A stretch of 64,000 bases of DNA from Flavobacteriaceae bacterium HL-DH10 (GTDB taxonomy: Bacteria; Bacteroidota; Bacteroidia; Flavobacteriales; Flavobacteriaceae). The translations under genes and the position numbers were made by a program. The DNA is taken from assembly GCA_031826515.1 (NCBI GenBank), contig CP134536.1, positions 2,244,001-2,308,000 on the forward strand. The letters run 5' to 3'. Shown here piece by piece: positions 47,423 through 56,671 of this stretch (position 1 is its first letter; every line of letters begins with the position of its first letter). The notes beneath the pieces are model-generated. The model was not told where the DNA came from. It searched no databases and saw nothing but the letters and a program-made list of their open reading frames with translations.

Positions 47423-50400
47423 TTAAAATGTTACGTTAAGACCTAAGGTGTACGATCGGCTTCTTGGGTAAGAAGAGTAATCTAAACCAGGTGTGAAAGG
47501 GTCACTATCTGTATTAACTTCAGGGTCATAACCCGAGTATTTGGTCCAAAGCGCAAGGTTTCTTCCTGTTGCAAATACTCTGAATTTAGATAACCCGAAC
47601 CTTGAAATTAATTTTTCAGGTAAATTATACCCAATTGTAACGTTGTTTAATCTTAAGAAAGACCCATCTTCAATACCATTAGAATGAACAGGTATTCCAG
47701 ATCCTCTAAAACTTGTGTGAGACCACATGTTTTTACCTTCATTTAATGTTGCGAGTTCGCTTAAGTCTGTTACAATACCTCCTGCGGTTCCTGTAATAGA
47801 ACCATCTACATCTAGATATGTAAATCTGTTATCAATACTCATGTTATCTAACATGTTACCATACTTTGTATCAACCCTTCTTAAAGAGTTAAATTGTATT
47901 TTTCCAGTATTATAAACATCGTTTCCTACTTGGTAATTAAAGAATGTTGATAAATCGAAGTTTTTATATCTAAAGTTAAACCCGAAACCACCTTGAAAAT
48001 CAGGAAGTGCATTACCTATTACTTTTCTATCGTCGTCGTCTATAACACCATCTTCTTTAACATCTTTTAATTTTAAATAACCAGGAGCTAAATCATCATC
48101 TCCTCTACCTAATATTCTTGCACCATTGGCTACATCAGATTTTAAAATATATTTTTCTGTCACTGGGTCGTAACTCTCAAAATCATCAGTAGTATAAAAA
48201 CCATCAGTAACAAACCCGTAGATATTCCCAATTTTACCACCTGTCTCTAAGTAGTAATCATCAATATTTCTAAGGTCGGTACTTGCCCAGTTAGATTGAG
48301 AAAAACGACTGCTAGTGCCGTCTAATTTCACAATTCTTTGGTCGTTTAAACCAATGTTGAAATTAGCAGAAAATGTAAAATCTTTTGAATCTATTATATA
48401 AGCGGTTAAACCTAACTCAATACCTTCGTTAGAAGTAGTTCCTACATTATCCCATTGATCAGCAAAACCTGATGTTTGGTCAATTCTAGATTTATAAAGT
48501 AAATCACGAGTTTCGTTTTTGTAATAATCAAAACTACCATTTAGTCTCTTATTAAACATAGTGAAATCTAAACCAAGATTATTGGTAGTTGTTGTTTCCC
48601 ATTTTAAATCAGGATTGTATAGTGTTTTGCTATTAGGGGTGTAATAGTTGTTGTCTATGTTGTTAAAACCAGCGCCTCTAGTAGGAACAGATTTAAAAGT
48701 AAAAACAGTTGAACCAGCAGGGATTCTATCATTTCCAGTTTCACCATAACTAATTCTGAATTTTAACTCATCAACAAAGTTTACACTTTTCATAAAGTTC
48801 TCTTTGTCTATTTTCCAACCAAATGCAATCGCAGGGAAAATTCCTAAATTATTTTTACCTTGAAATTTACTTGATTGATCTGCTCTTGCTGTTAAAGTCC
48901 AAATATATTTGTTTTGTAGTTGGAAATCGAATCTACCAAAATACGATTTTCTGTTAAAATCTGTATTATCAGTTGTTTCTATTTGAATTTCTCCAGTACC
49001 TAATTGCATGTTTGCAAATAATTCTTGTGGCGTAATAGATTCTCTAAACTCTTCAGCTCTAACGAAATTACTTTTTCCTTGTACAGACGATATTTCTTGA
49101 CCTAACAAAATGTCTATTTTAGAATCAACCCATTCTTTTTTGTAGTTTAAAGTATTTACCCAACGATATGAAGATGACTCGTCATTTGTTTTTTGTCCTA
49201 ATGGTAAACTACGACCTCTTTGTCTAGACTCACCAGTTAATGGCCCGTAAAACCTTAATTCTTCTTCAAATTCTCTAGAAGTGTTAATAGTTGTTTTGAA
49301 TGTTAAGTCTTCTAAGATTTTCCATGTTAAAGCTGCATTAAAAACATATTGATTAGAAGTTCCTTTTCTCCAATCTTGTTCAACCAGTTTTCTAGGATCA
49401 ATTAAGTCTCTAATAAAATTCGCAAAATCATCATCATCTGAAACTTGAGTCAAATCTAATTCTAATTCATCAGAAAGTCCATTTATTGGTCTTTGTTGAA
49501 TGATGTCTTGCAATTTTACTTGTGCTTTTGAAGACGTACCTGCTCCATCTTTAATTGAGTTTGTAATTCTAGTTGAAACATCAAGGCTTAGTTTTTCAGA
49601 TATTTTTTGGTTTAATTTAAAGTTAATAGCTGTTCTTTCGTAAGCAGAGCCTTCTAATAAACCTTCATCATTATTGTGTGAGATGCTCAGGTTCATTTTA
49701 GTCATTTCTGTACCTCCACTAATATTTAAATTATGAAGTTGAGAAAGTCTAGATCCTCCAAAAAGTTCTTCTTGCCAGTCGGTAGCAGCTCTGTTTTTAT
49801 AAAGTTCTAAATCTCCATAAGCACCATATAGTTTTTGAAAACGATCTAAGCTAGTTTGGCTTTGTAAAGCGGCAAACTCGTAATTAGCTAAAGTGTATTC
49901 ATAAGGGGTTAAAACATTATATTTTCGGTTTTCTGGCAATTCGTTATATTGAAAATAGTTATTATAAGCTATAGTTGTTTTACCTGCAACTGGATTCTTA
50001 GTTGTAACAACTATAACTCCATTTGAAGCTTGAGCACCATAAACAGCAGTTGCAGAAGCATCTTTTAAAACAGTTATAGATTCTATATCATTAACAGGAA
50101 CATCTTCCATACTACCAACAATAAATCCATCAACAATAATAAGAGGATTGTTGTCTTGTGATAAAGAAGTTCCACCACGTACTCTAATTCTAATAGCACT
50201 GCCTGGCTCACCATCTGCAGTTGTAATGTTAACACCAGGGAGTCTTCCTGAAATAGCTTCAGAAGCACTAGAAACAGGTATTTTCAGAAGTTCTTTACTG
50301 TTAATACTTGCAGAAGCACCAGTCATGTCAGTCTTTTTAACTTTTCCATAACCATAATTAACAATGACAATTTCATCTAATTGGCTAACATCTGTTTCTA

Positions 50401-51022
50401 AAGTTATATTAATAGATTTTTGGTTGTTTACTGGTACCTCTTGTGTTTTGTAACCAATATAAGAAAATACTAATACTGCATTAGAAGCAACATTATTTAA
50501 AGTATAATTTCCATCAAAATCGGTAGAAGTTCCATTTGTAGTTCCTTTTATTAAAACAGTAACCCCTGGAAGTGGTCCGCCTAATTCACCGCCATCTGTT
50601 ACTAACCCACTAATTTGATTTTGTTGTTTGACTTTGGTAATAACAATTTTATTGTTGGTACTAAAGTCAAAATTAAAATCTACACTAGAAAGGGTTTGTT
50701 TTAATAATTTATTAGTTTTAATAGTTCCTTTTTTTATTTGCACTTTAGGTGTGTCTTTAAAAAGGTCTTCTTGATAAATAAACGTGTAATTTGTTTGTGT
50801 TCTTAATAAATCAAAAATTTCATCAATAGTTACAACATCATCTTTTTCTATTTCGATTTTGCTGTCCTGCGAAAATATATCGCCTGAAGAAAGACTAAAA
50901 ACTGATGTGCAAAACAAGAGTATAAAAGTTTTCATAATTAGGTTTAAATTTTTTTTCTTAAAAAAGAAAAAAAAGTTAGTAAGTTTAATTTGCATAAATT
51001 TGCTTGTTAATTGATTATACAT
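47423..51022 (-). CDS. SusC/RagA TonB-dependent transporter with STN domain (second set)
   Basis: 1199-residue outer-membrane importer. Three in-frame ATGs are possible (51022, 50995, 50935); the second, MQIKLTNFF, resembles related Flavobacteriia proteins. STN domain about 50-130 (TIDEIFDLLRTQTNYTFIYQ), carboxypeptidase-like domain about 135-215 (PLPGVTVLIKGTTNGTSTDF), plug with IVNYGYGKVKKTDMTGA and IRVRGGTSLSQDNNPLIIVD, barrel to the aromatic end TLGLNVTF. It shares architecture with the first SusC but little detailed sequence, so it probably imports a different pectin fragment. Its partner SusD is frameshifted. Confidence 0.95.
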   Translation of the reverse strand: MYNQLTSKFMQIKLTNFFFFFKKKNLNLIMKTFILLFCTSVFSLSSGDIFSQDSKIEIEKDDVVTIDEIFDLLRTQTNYTFIYQEDLFKDTPKVQIKKGTIKTNKLLKQTLSSVDFNFDFSTNNKIVITKVKQQNQISGLVTDGGELGGPLPGVTVLIKGTTNGTSTDFDGNYTLNNVASNAVLVFSYIGYKTQEVPVNNQKSINITLETDVSQLDEIVIVNYGYGKVKKTDMTGASASINSKELLKIPVSSASEAISGRLPGVNITTADGEPGSAIRIRVRGGTSLSQDNNPLIIVDGFIVGSMEDVPVNDIESITVLKDASATAVYGAQASNGVIVVTTKNPVAGKTTIAYNNYFQYNELPENRKYNVLTPYEYTLANYEFAALQSQTSLDRFQKLYGAYGDLELYKNRAATDWQEELFGGSRLSQLHNLNISGGTEMTKMNLSISHNNDEGLLEGSAYERTAINFKLNQKISEKLSLDVSTRITNSIKDGAGTSSKAQVKLQDIIQQRPINGLSDELELDLTQVSDDDDFANFIRDLIDPRKLVEQDWRKGTSNQYVFNAALTWKILEDLTFKTTINTSREFEEELRFYGPLTGESRQRGRSLPLGQKTNDESSSYRWVNTLNYKKEWVDSKIDILLGQEISSVQGKSNFVRAEEFRESITPQELFANMQLGTGEIQIETTDNTDFNRKSYFGRFDFQLQNKYIWTLTARADQSSKFQGKNNLGIFPAIAFGWKIDKENFMKSVNFVDELKFRISYGETGNDRIPAGSTVFTFKSVPTRGAGFNNIDNNYYTPNSKTLYNPDLKWETTTTNNLGLDFTMFNKRLNGSFDYYKNETRDLLYKSRIDQTSGFADQWDNVGTTSNEGIELGLTAYIIDSKDFTFSANFNIGLNDQRIVKLDGTSSRFSQSNWASTDLRNIDDYYLETGGKIGNIYGFVTDGFYTTDDFESYDPVTEKYILKSDVANGARILGRGDDDLAPGYLKLKDVKEDGVIDDDDRKVIGNALPDFQGGFGFNFRYKNFDLSTFFNYQVGNDVYNTGKIQFNSLRRVDTKYGNMLDNMSIDNRFTYLDVDGSITGTAGGIVTDLSELATLNEGKNMWSHTSFRGSGIPVHSNGIEDGSFLRLNNVTIGYNLPEKLISRFGLSKFRVFATGRNLALWTKYSGYDPEVNTDSDPFTPGLDYSSYPRSRSYTLGLNVTF

Positions 51023-51047
51023 TTAGTGATAGTTAGTTAATAATATT

Positions 51048-51101
51048 AAAGGGGGAAGAAAAGTTCGTTACTGTCCAGGTATTAACTTTATTCCCTTTTT
51101 T
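51048..51101 (-). repeat. Imperfect stem-loop in the fecR-susC gap (second set)
   Basis: AAAGGGGGAAGAAAAGTT (51048-51065) can pair with AACTTTATTCCCTTTTTT (from 51084) with one bulge and a wobble. It fills most of the 79-bp gap, and the first Sus set has a hairpin at the same place. Possibly an attenuator between fecR and susC. Confidence 0.4.
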
Positions 51102-52283
51102 TTACTTAATAATAATTTGTTTATTTTTTATTTCATAGGCTTTTATAAAGTTTGTGTTTTTAATTGTTTCTAGTATATCTTCCATGTTGTCATTCTTACT
51201 TAATACGCCGTTAAATTTTACTTTTTCAAGTTCTAGATTTTCAAAAACTACTTTAACATCGTACCAACGAGATAATACAATCATAATATCTTTTAATGAT
51301 TTGCTTTTAAAACTAAAGAATCCTTTTATCCACGCAGTTTCGCTATAAACATCAATAGTATTAATAGTAATTTCTTTGTTTTTAAGGTTTAATATAGATT
51401 GCTGATTTGGTAGTAAATTTTGTTTGAAACTAGAATTGCTAATTACAACTTTACCTTCTACCAAAGTTGTATAAACGTTGCCTTCATCTTTGTACGCCTT
51501 TATATTAAACTCCGTGCCAAAAACTTCTACTTCTTGGTTTTGGTTTATTACTTTAAATTTAGCACCATTATGATTGGTGCTTGGAGATACATCAAAATAA
51601 GCTTCGCCATATACCAGCTCTACTTTTCTGGGTTCTCCTTTAATAAATGATACAGGATATTTTAGTTGAGACTCTGAATTTAACCAAACTTCTGTGCCAT
51701 CAGATAGCTTTACATAAAATTGGCCGCCAGTTGGTATGGTTAAATAATTATATTTTATTTCTAGTTTATTGTTTTTTTCTTCTGTATAAATTAATTTTTT
51801 ACCGTTACTAGTAACCCTATTTGTTTTGAATGTTTTGTCTTTTTCTAAAGCTATATTAGACCCATCTTCAAGGGTTAAAATCGCTTTGTCCATTCCTTCT
51901 TCTATACTGTTTTTTACAATAGTTAAAGGCGTTTCAGTTTTAGGAGTAATAACTTTTAAATCCTCAGATGTACTGCTTTTAAAGAAATAAGTTGTTGCTA
52001 GTATTCCAACAATAATTGCTGCTGCATACTTAAACACATTAAATCTATTCAATTTATAAACTAATGTTTTTTCCTTTCTTATTTTACTAAGCAATTTTTC
52101 AATAGTTTTTTTTGCTTCAGGGTTATTCATGCCATAGTTTATTGCATAATGAATTTGAACGTAATCTTTAAATACTTTTTCATTATCAGGCTTTTCAATC
52201 CATTTAGAAAGTATGTCTAAATCGCTGGCGGTAGCAGATTTTGTTACATACTTTACTATAAGTTTTTCAATTTTTTTGTTCAT
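51102..52283 (-). CDS. FecR-family anti-sigma factor (second set)
   Basis: 393 residues: cytoplasmic N-terminal region, transmembrane helix about 84-102 (FKYAAAIIVGILATTYFF), FecR domain (TIPTGGQFYVKLSDGTEVWL, VYGEAYFDVSPSTNHNG, VFGTEFNIKAY) and C-terminal DUF4974-type domain (KSLKDIMIVLSRWYDVKV). Upstream of susC with 79 bp between, and divergent from the second ECF sigma gene. Same role as the first FecR but for a separate signal. Confidence 0.93.
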   Translation of the reverse strand: MNKKIEKLIVKYVTKSATASDLDILSKWIEKPDNEKVFKDYVQIHYAINYGMNNPEAKKTIEKLLSKIRKEKTLVYKLNRFNVFKYAAAIIVGILATTYFFKSSTSEDLKVITPKTETPLTIVKNSIEEGMDKAILTLEDGSNIALEKDKTFKTNRVTSNGKKLIYTEEKNNKLEIKYNYLTIPTGGQFYVKLSDGTEVWLNSESQLKYPVSFIKGEPRKVELVYGEAYFDVSPSTNHNGAKFKVINQNQEVEVFGTEFNIKAYKDEGNVYTTLVEGKVVISNSSFKQNLLPNQQSILNLKNKEITINTIDVYSETAWIKGFFSFKSKSLKDIMIVLSRWYDVKVVFENLELEKVKFNGVLSKNDNMEDILETIKNTNFIKAYEIKNKQIIIK

Positions 52284-52404
52284 CCTTAAGGGCTGTTCAC
52301 AATATACAACAAGGCTAATTTTAAGAACCCTTGTTTTTTTATTAGTTTTTTTTATTTTTTTGTTGTTTTTTTTATAATATTTGAAAATAATATAATTCTC
52401 AATA

Positions 52405-53004
52405 TTGTCAACTTTATTTAATGATAATACAATTCTAATAAGTCATCTCAAAAAAGGTGATGAGAGTGCTTATGCTTATTTAGTTAATACTTATAATAGA
52501 CCACTCTTTGTTTATGTTTTAAGTTTAACTAATGATCATGACCAATCGGAAGATATTGTACAAAATGTTTTTTTTAAGGTTTGGCTTTCTAGAAAAAAAC
52601 TAAATTTAAATTATTCTATAAAAAGTTTTTTATACAAAGCCGCATACAATGAATTTATAAATCAATATCATAAAAATAGAGCTATTTCTAATTTAGAAAA
52701 AGTATATATAGAGGCTCTTGAAGAAGTTGTTGACGATAAAAATTCAGATTTATTAGAAAGAAAAATTGCTTTAGTTAATAAAGGGATTAAGCAATTGCCA
52801 AGAAAATGTAAAGAAACGTTCTTGTTAAGTAAAAGAGAAGGACTTACTAATATTGAGATAGCAGAACATTTAGGTATTTCAATAAAAACTGTTGAAGGGC
52901 ATCTTACTAAAGCATATTATTTATTACGTGAAAATGTAGGAAATCAGTTAAGTAGTATATTGTTTTTGTTATTTATGAAACCAAATAAATTAAGGTTTAA
53001 TTAA
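52405..53004 (+). CDS. ECF RNA polymerase sigma factor (second set), TTG start
   Basis: 199 residues with region 2 (about 20-90, DHDQSEDIVQNVFFKVWLSR) and region 4 (about 130-185, REGLTNIEIAEHLGISIKTV). An in-frame TAA at 52393 and the lack of any early ATG leave TTG at 52405 as the start, in agreement with the usual N-terminus of the family (DNTILISHLKKGDESAY). AATATTTG at 52376-52383 is one mismatch from a TAnnTTTG element. Divergent from fecR; forms the second sigma/anti-sigma/SusC relay. Confidence 0.9.
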   Translation: MSTLFNDNTILISHLKKGDESAYAYLVNTYNRPLFVYVLSLTNDHDQSEDIVQNVFFKVWLSRKKLNLNYSIKSFLYKAAYNEFINQYHKNRAISNLEKVYIEALEEVVDDKNSDLLERKIALVNKGIKQLPRKCKETFLLSKREGLTNIEIAEHLGISIKTVEGHLTKAYYLLRENVGNQLSSILFLLFMKPNKLRFN

Positions 53005-53163
53005 TATGCGTCCTAACATTTTTATGGGTGTAATTCCTATATTATAATTTGTTCTTTCTTCAGTTGAAGTTCCATTCTTAGTTTTTAGTAATCATTATAT
53101 GAATATTCTGAGTCGGGATATTTAGATTAATATTAGGGAGTTTCTGTTGAAATTTTTAACATT

Positions 53164-53175
53164 GTAATCGATTAC
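53164..53175. promoter_or_regulatory. LacI-like operator upstream of the 53-63 kb enzyme cluster
   Basis: Perfect palindrome GTAATCGATTAC, identical to the uxaC site. It lies 160 bp after the sigma gene and 343 bp before the next intact gene. It precedes the lyase relic and may originally have controlled that gene; it could now act on the downstream operon. Confidence 0.5.
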
Positions 53176-53318
53176 TTAAAATATTTATATATTTTTATAA
53201 AGTATTTGTTTTCTGTGAATCATTTCTTTATTGATAGATGAAAATGTCTAAATCAGTAAAGTGGATTCGTAATAGATGAATTAATTATCTATTAGTTTTT
53301 CTATTATCAATAACAGGA

Positions 53319-53494
53319 GTTGAAAATAGTATTATTGATCATTGTTCTATTAGTTAGACAATTGACGGAGCATTTAGTTTCAGAGGTGTATATTAATATT
53401 GGAAGCTTTAAACTCTAAAGGTATTTTTGTCTTAAAGGTTTTAGAATCTGAAACAGAACAGCTGTTGCATACTCAAAAAGCAATTATAGAATAG
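53319..53494 (+). pseudogene. Relic of a PL1-like lyase with a possible T9SS tail
   Basis: In the 513-bp gap after the sigma gene, 53319-53395 reads VENSIIDHCSIS-stop-TIDG, then AFSFRGVYY-type sequence. IDHCSISW is a PL1 beta-helix signature (compare IIDHCSISWGTDE in the PL1-CE8 fusion) and the Trp codon has become TAG. A second frame, 53399-53494, reads LEALNSKGIFVLKVLESETE, QLLHTQKAIIE-stop, which resembles the end of a T9SS sorting domain. Probably the ends of a deleted lyase gene. 53005-53318 holds only the operator and no recognisable coding remnant. Confidence 0.45.
53399..53429 (+). promoter_or_regulatory. Candidate promoter of the beta-helix/GH43/PL10 operon
   Basis: TTG (53399-53401), 20-bp spacer, TATTTTTG (53422-53429, exact TAnnTTTG). 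It lies about 89 bp before the ATG at 53518, inside the lyase relic. It may be fortuitous in such AT-rich DNA. Confidence 0.3.
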
Positions 53495-53517
53495 GTGAAA
53501 ATTAAAGTTATTAAGGC

Positions 53518-56500
53518 ATGAAACTAAGATGGGCAAACAATTTACGAATCTATGTAGTATTGATGGTTTTTGTTTGCCCATCAATTGCTTTTATACATTT
53601 TAAAACGACACCAGACTCACCAATACATATAACTGATAATCATAAATTAGAATATAAAATTCAACCAAATGGCGATAGAGTGCCTGATTATTCCTATTGT
53701 GGTTATATGGCTTCCGAAAGTTCATTACCAAATGTCCCCGTTAAATTAATTATTTCAGAAACAAAAACTGATGCAACACTATTAATTCAATCGGCGATTA
53801 ATTATGTGTCTAGTTTACCATTAAATAAGAATGGATTTAGAGGCGCTATTCTTTTAAGTCAAGGGACTTATAAAATTAGTGGAAGCTTACTTATTTCAGA
53901 AAGTGGTGTTGTAATAAGAGGTAGTGGAAATAAAAACACGGTATTATTGGCAACAGGAACTAATCGGGAAACTCTTATTCGAGTAGCGGGGAAAAGCAAT
54001 CGTAAATTAGGTAATCCAATCACATTAGAAAAAAAATATTTTCCTGTAAATACAACAACCTTAACTTTTTCTGAGCAACATTCGTTTAAAAAAGGGGATA
54101 AAATTATTATTAAACGCCCTTCAACAAAAGAATGGATTGAGAGTATTGGAGCTGATAAAATTGGCGCTTATGTAGATTATCCGCTTACAGTTTGGGAACC
54201 GGGTGATTTTGATATGAATTGGGATAGAACTATAGTTGACGTGTCTTCAAATTTCATTACCATTGATGCGCCTTTAACTAATAGTATAGATCCGAAATAT
54301 GGAGAGGGCACAGTGTCTCGTTATGATTGGGATGGAAGAATACAACATGTTGGTGTCGAAAATGTACGATGTGTTTCAACTTTCGATGAATCAAATACTA
54401 AAGACGAAAACCATCGTTGGATGGCAATTACTATGGAAAATATTTCAGATTCATGGGTTCGAAGAATGGATGCAGAAAACTTTGTCAGTTCTGCAGTAGC
54501 AATTTGGGAAACAGCAAATCGTATAACAGTCGAGGATTGCAAATCATTGAATCCAATTGGGGAAATTGGTAATTATAGGCGTTATTCTTTTCAGACATTA
54601 GGTCAGCAAGTGCTTTTTCAACGTTGTTATGCCGAGTATGGTTATCATGCTTTTTCAGTAGGTTTTACAACGCCTGGTCCAAATGCCTTTGTGCAATGTT
54701 ATTCTTATATGCCTTATAATTTTAGCGGAGCTGTTGGTGGTTGGTCAAGCGGTATTTTATTTGATAAAATGACAGTTGATGGGGGTAATATTAGTTTTGA
54801 TTTTAGAGATGTTGATGGTCAAGGTGGTGGATGGAGTACTGCAAATTCATTTTGTTGGCAAGGTAGGGCGGCTCAAATTCATTTATGCAAACCTCCAGAA
54901 GTACAAAATTGGGCTTATGGTAGTTGGGCACAAGGTTATGGAAAAGGACATCACGAACTTCAGCATACTTTTATAAAACCAGAGAGTCTTTACTACGCAC
55001 AGTTGAAAGCTCGAACTGGAAAAAAATCTGATGAAGAAGATAAAATACTTTTATACCAATCTAGCGAAACAACAGCGCCAATAACTGAGTTGACTGCAAA
55101 ATATAGTGAACGTTCGAAAAGTCCAGATTTGATAATGGATGTTTGGATTGAAAAAATGATTGAAAAATATCCTATCGATTCAGATGTTTCCAATGCTGAG
55201 ATTTGGAATGAAGCTAAAGTCACTAAAGCTGAAAAAACGAGCGAAAAAAATCATCAAGTCGAGTTAATTAACGGAAAAATTTCATTAAAAGGCAAAATGA
55301 TTTCAGAAGGTAGAGACAGAACGTCTTTATGGAGAGGGTCTACACGTCCGTCACAATTAAAAAGATCTACACCAAATTTAGTCCGGTTTGTACCAGGAAG
55401 AATAGGTCGTGGATTGACAGATGATTTAGATACTTTGGTTGCTGATATGAAATACAAAAATGTTTCGATTATGCAAAGTTTTCCTTCACTATGGTATGAG
55501 CGTAGACGCGATGATCATGCTCGTACCCGACGTGCAGATGCCGATGTTTGGGCACCCTTTTATGAACAACCATTTAGTCGCAGCGGACAAGGAGAGGCTT
55601 TTGATAGATTGAGTAAATATGATTTAACCAAATGGAATTCATGGTATTGGATTCGTTTAAAACAATTTTCTGATTTAGCTGATAAAAATGGATTGTTATT
55701 TGTTCAAGAGCATTATCTACAACATAATATTATTGAAGAAGGGGCGCATTGGGCAGATTATCCATGGCGGACAGCTAATAATATTAATCGGTCTGGGTTT
55801 GCAGAGAATCCATCTTATGCTGGTGATAAGCGTATATACATGGCTGAGGCTTTTTACGATACAACAAATACCTTAAGGAAACAACTTCATAAAGATTACA
55901 TTCGTAAAAGTCTCGATAATTTTAAAGATAATACTAATATTATTCATCATTTAGGTTGGGAATATACAGGACCTGTACATTTTGTAGAGTTTTGGTTAGA
56001 TGTTATTGCCGAGTGGGAAAATGAAAATAATAAGAAAGTGTTAGTCATGTTACCTGGAACAAAAGATGTGCAGGATGCGATTCTATCCGACCCTAAAAGA
56101 ACCTCGATAGTAAATGTTATAGATATTCTACAATGGAAATATAGAGCAGACGGTACATTGTATGCGCCTCCTGGAGGTGTTAGTTTGGCAGGACGACAAT
56201 ATGCACGAATTTATAATCCAGGAGATACATCTTTTGACCAGATTTATAGAGCAGTTAGGGAATATAGATTGAAATATCCAGATAAAGCTGTTGTTTATTC
56301 ACAACGTGGTTCTAAATATTCTAATTGGGCAACATTTTTGGCAGGTGGCTCGTTAATGGCGTTACCAAAAATTGAAAGCAATCAGTTTTTTAAAGATGCA
56401 TTTAATATGGAATATTTAAGTAATAATGAATTATTAGATAATGAATATGTTCTGGGCAAAAAGGGACTTGGTTATATTGTTTTTTCTTCGAATTCAGAAG

Positions 56501-56658
56501 TGAAAATGCCTTTGAATAATGATTCAAATACCTATAAACTTGATTGGATTAATCCAGCGACAGGTGAGTTAATTAAAACCAATACCATATTAAAAGATAT
56601 TACAGCAACATTAAAATCACCAATAAGAGGTGAGGTTGTTGCATGGCTTCATAAGTAA
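53518..56658 (+). CDS. Large secreted beta-helix protein with C-terminal TIM-barrel-like domain, activity unknown
   Basis: 1046 residues with an N-terminal hydrophobic signal (about 10-27). Residues about 70-480 form a right-handed beta-helix (GFRGAILLSQGTYKISGSL, VVIRGSGNKNTVLLATG, FQRCYAEYGYHAFSVGFTTP, SGAVGGWSSGILFDKMTVDG). From about 590 a new domain looks like a glycoside-hydrolase barrel: SLWRGSTRPSQLKRSTPNLV, LLFVQEHYLQHNI (Glu731), NIIHHLGWEYTGPVHFVEFW (Glu815), VYSQRGSKYSNWATFLAGG. I believe it belongs to the DUF4955/DUF6298-type families, but cannot confirm this. The two glutamates are candidate catalytic residues by inference only. First gene of a cluster with GH43, PL10 and CE8, so a pectin substrate is likely. 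Confidence 0.6.
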   Translation: MKLRWANNLRIYVVLMVFVCPSIAFIHFKTTPDSPIHITDNHKLEYKIQPNGDRVPDYSYCGYMASESSLPNVPVKLIISETKTDATLLIQSAINYVSSLPLNKNGFRGAILLSQGTYKISGSLLISESGVVIRGSGNKNTVLLATGTNRETLIRVAGKSNRKLGNPITLEKKYFPVNTTTLTFSEQHSFKKGDKIIIKRPSTKEWIESIGADKIGAYVDYPLTVWEPGDFDMNWDRTIVDVSSNFITIDAPLTNSIDPKYGEGTVSRYDWDGRIQHVGVENVRCVSTFDESNTKDENHRWMAITMENISDSWVRRMDAENFVSSAVAIWETANRITVEDCKSLNPIGEIGNYRRYSFQTLGQQVLFQRCYAEYGYHAFSVGFTTPGPNAFVQCYSYMPYNFSGAVGGWSSGILFDKMTVDGGNISFDFRDVDGQGGGWSTANSFCWQGRAAQIHLCKPPEVQNWAYGSWAQGYGKGHHELQHTFIKPESLYYAQLKARTGKKSDEEDKILLYQSSETTAPITELTAKYSERSKSPDLIMDVWIEKMIEKYPIDSDVSNAEIWNEAKVTKAEKTSEKNHQVELINGKISLKGKMISEGRDRTSLWRGSTRPSQLKRSTPNLVRFVPGRIGRGLTDDLDTLVADMKYKNVSIMQSFPSLWYERRRDDHARTRRADADVWAPFYEQPFSRSGQGEAFDRLSKYDLTKWNSWYWIRLKQFSDLADKNGLLFVQEHYLQHNIIEEGAHWADYPWRTANNINRSGFAENPSYAGDKRIYMAEAFYDTTNTLRKQLHKDYIRKSLDNFKDNTNIIHHLGWEYTGPVHFVEFWLDVIAEWENENNKKVLVMLPGTKDVQDAILSDPKRTSIVNVIDILQWKYRADGTLYAPPGGVSLAGRQYARIYNPGDTSFDQIYRAVREYRLKYPDKAVVYSQRGSKYSNWATFLAGGSLMALPKIESNQFFKDAFNMEYLSNNELLDNEYVLGKKGLGYIVFSSNSEVKMPLNNDSNTYKLDWINPATGELIKTNTILKDITATLKSPIRGEVVAWLHK

Positions 56659-56671
56659 TAATTAAACAAAA

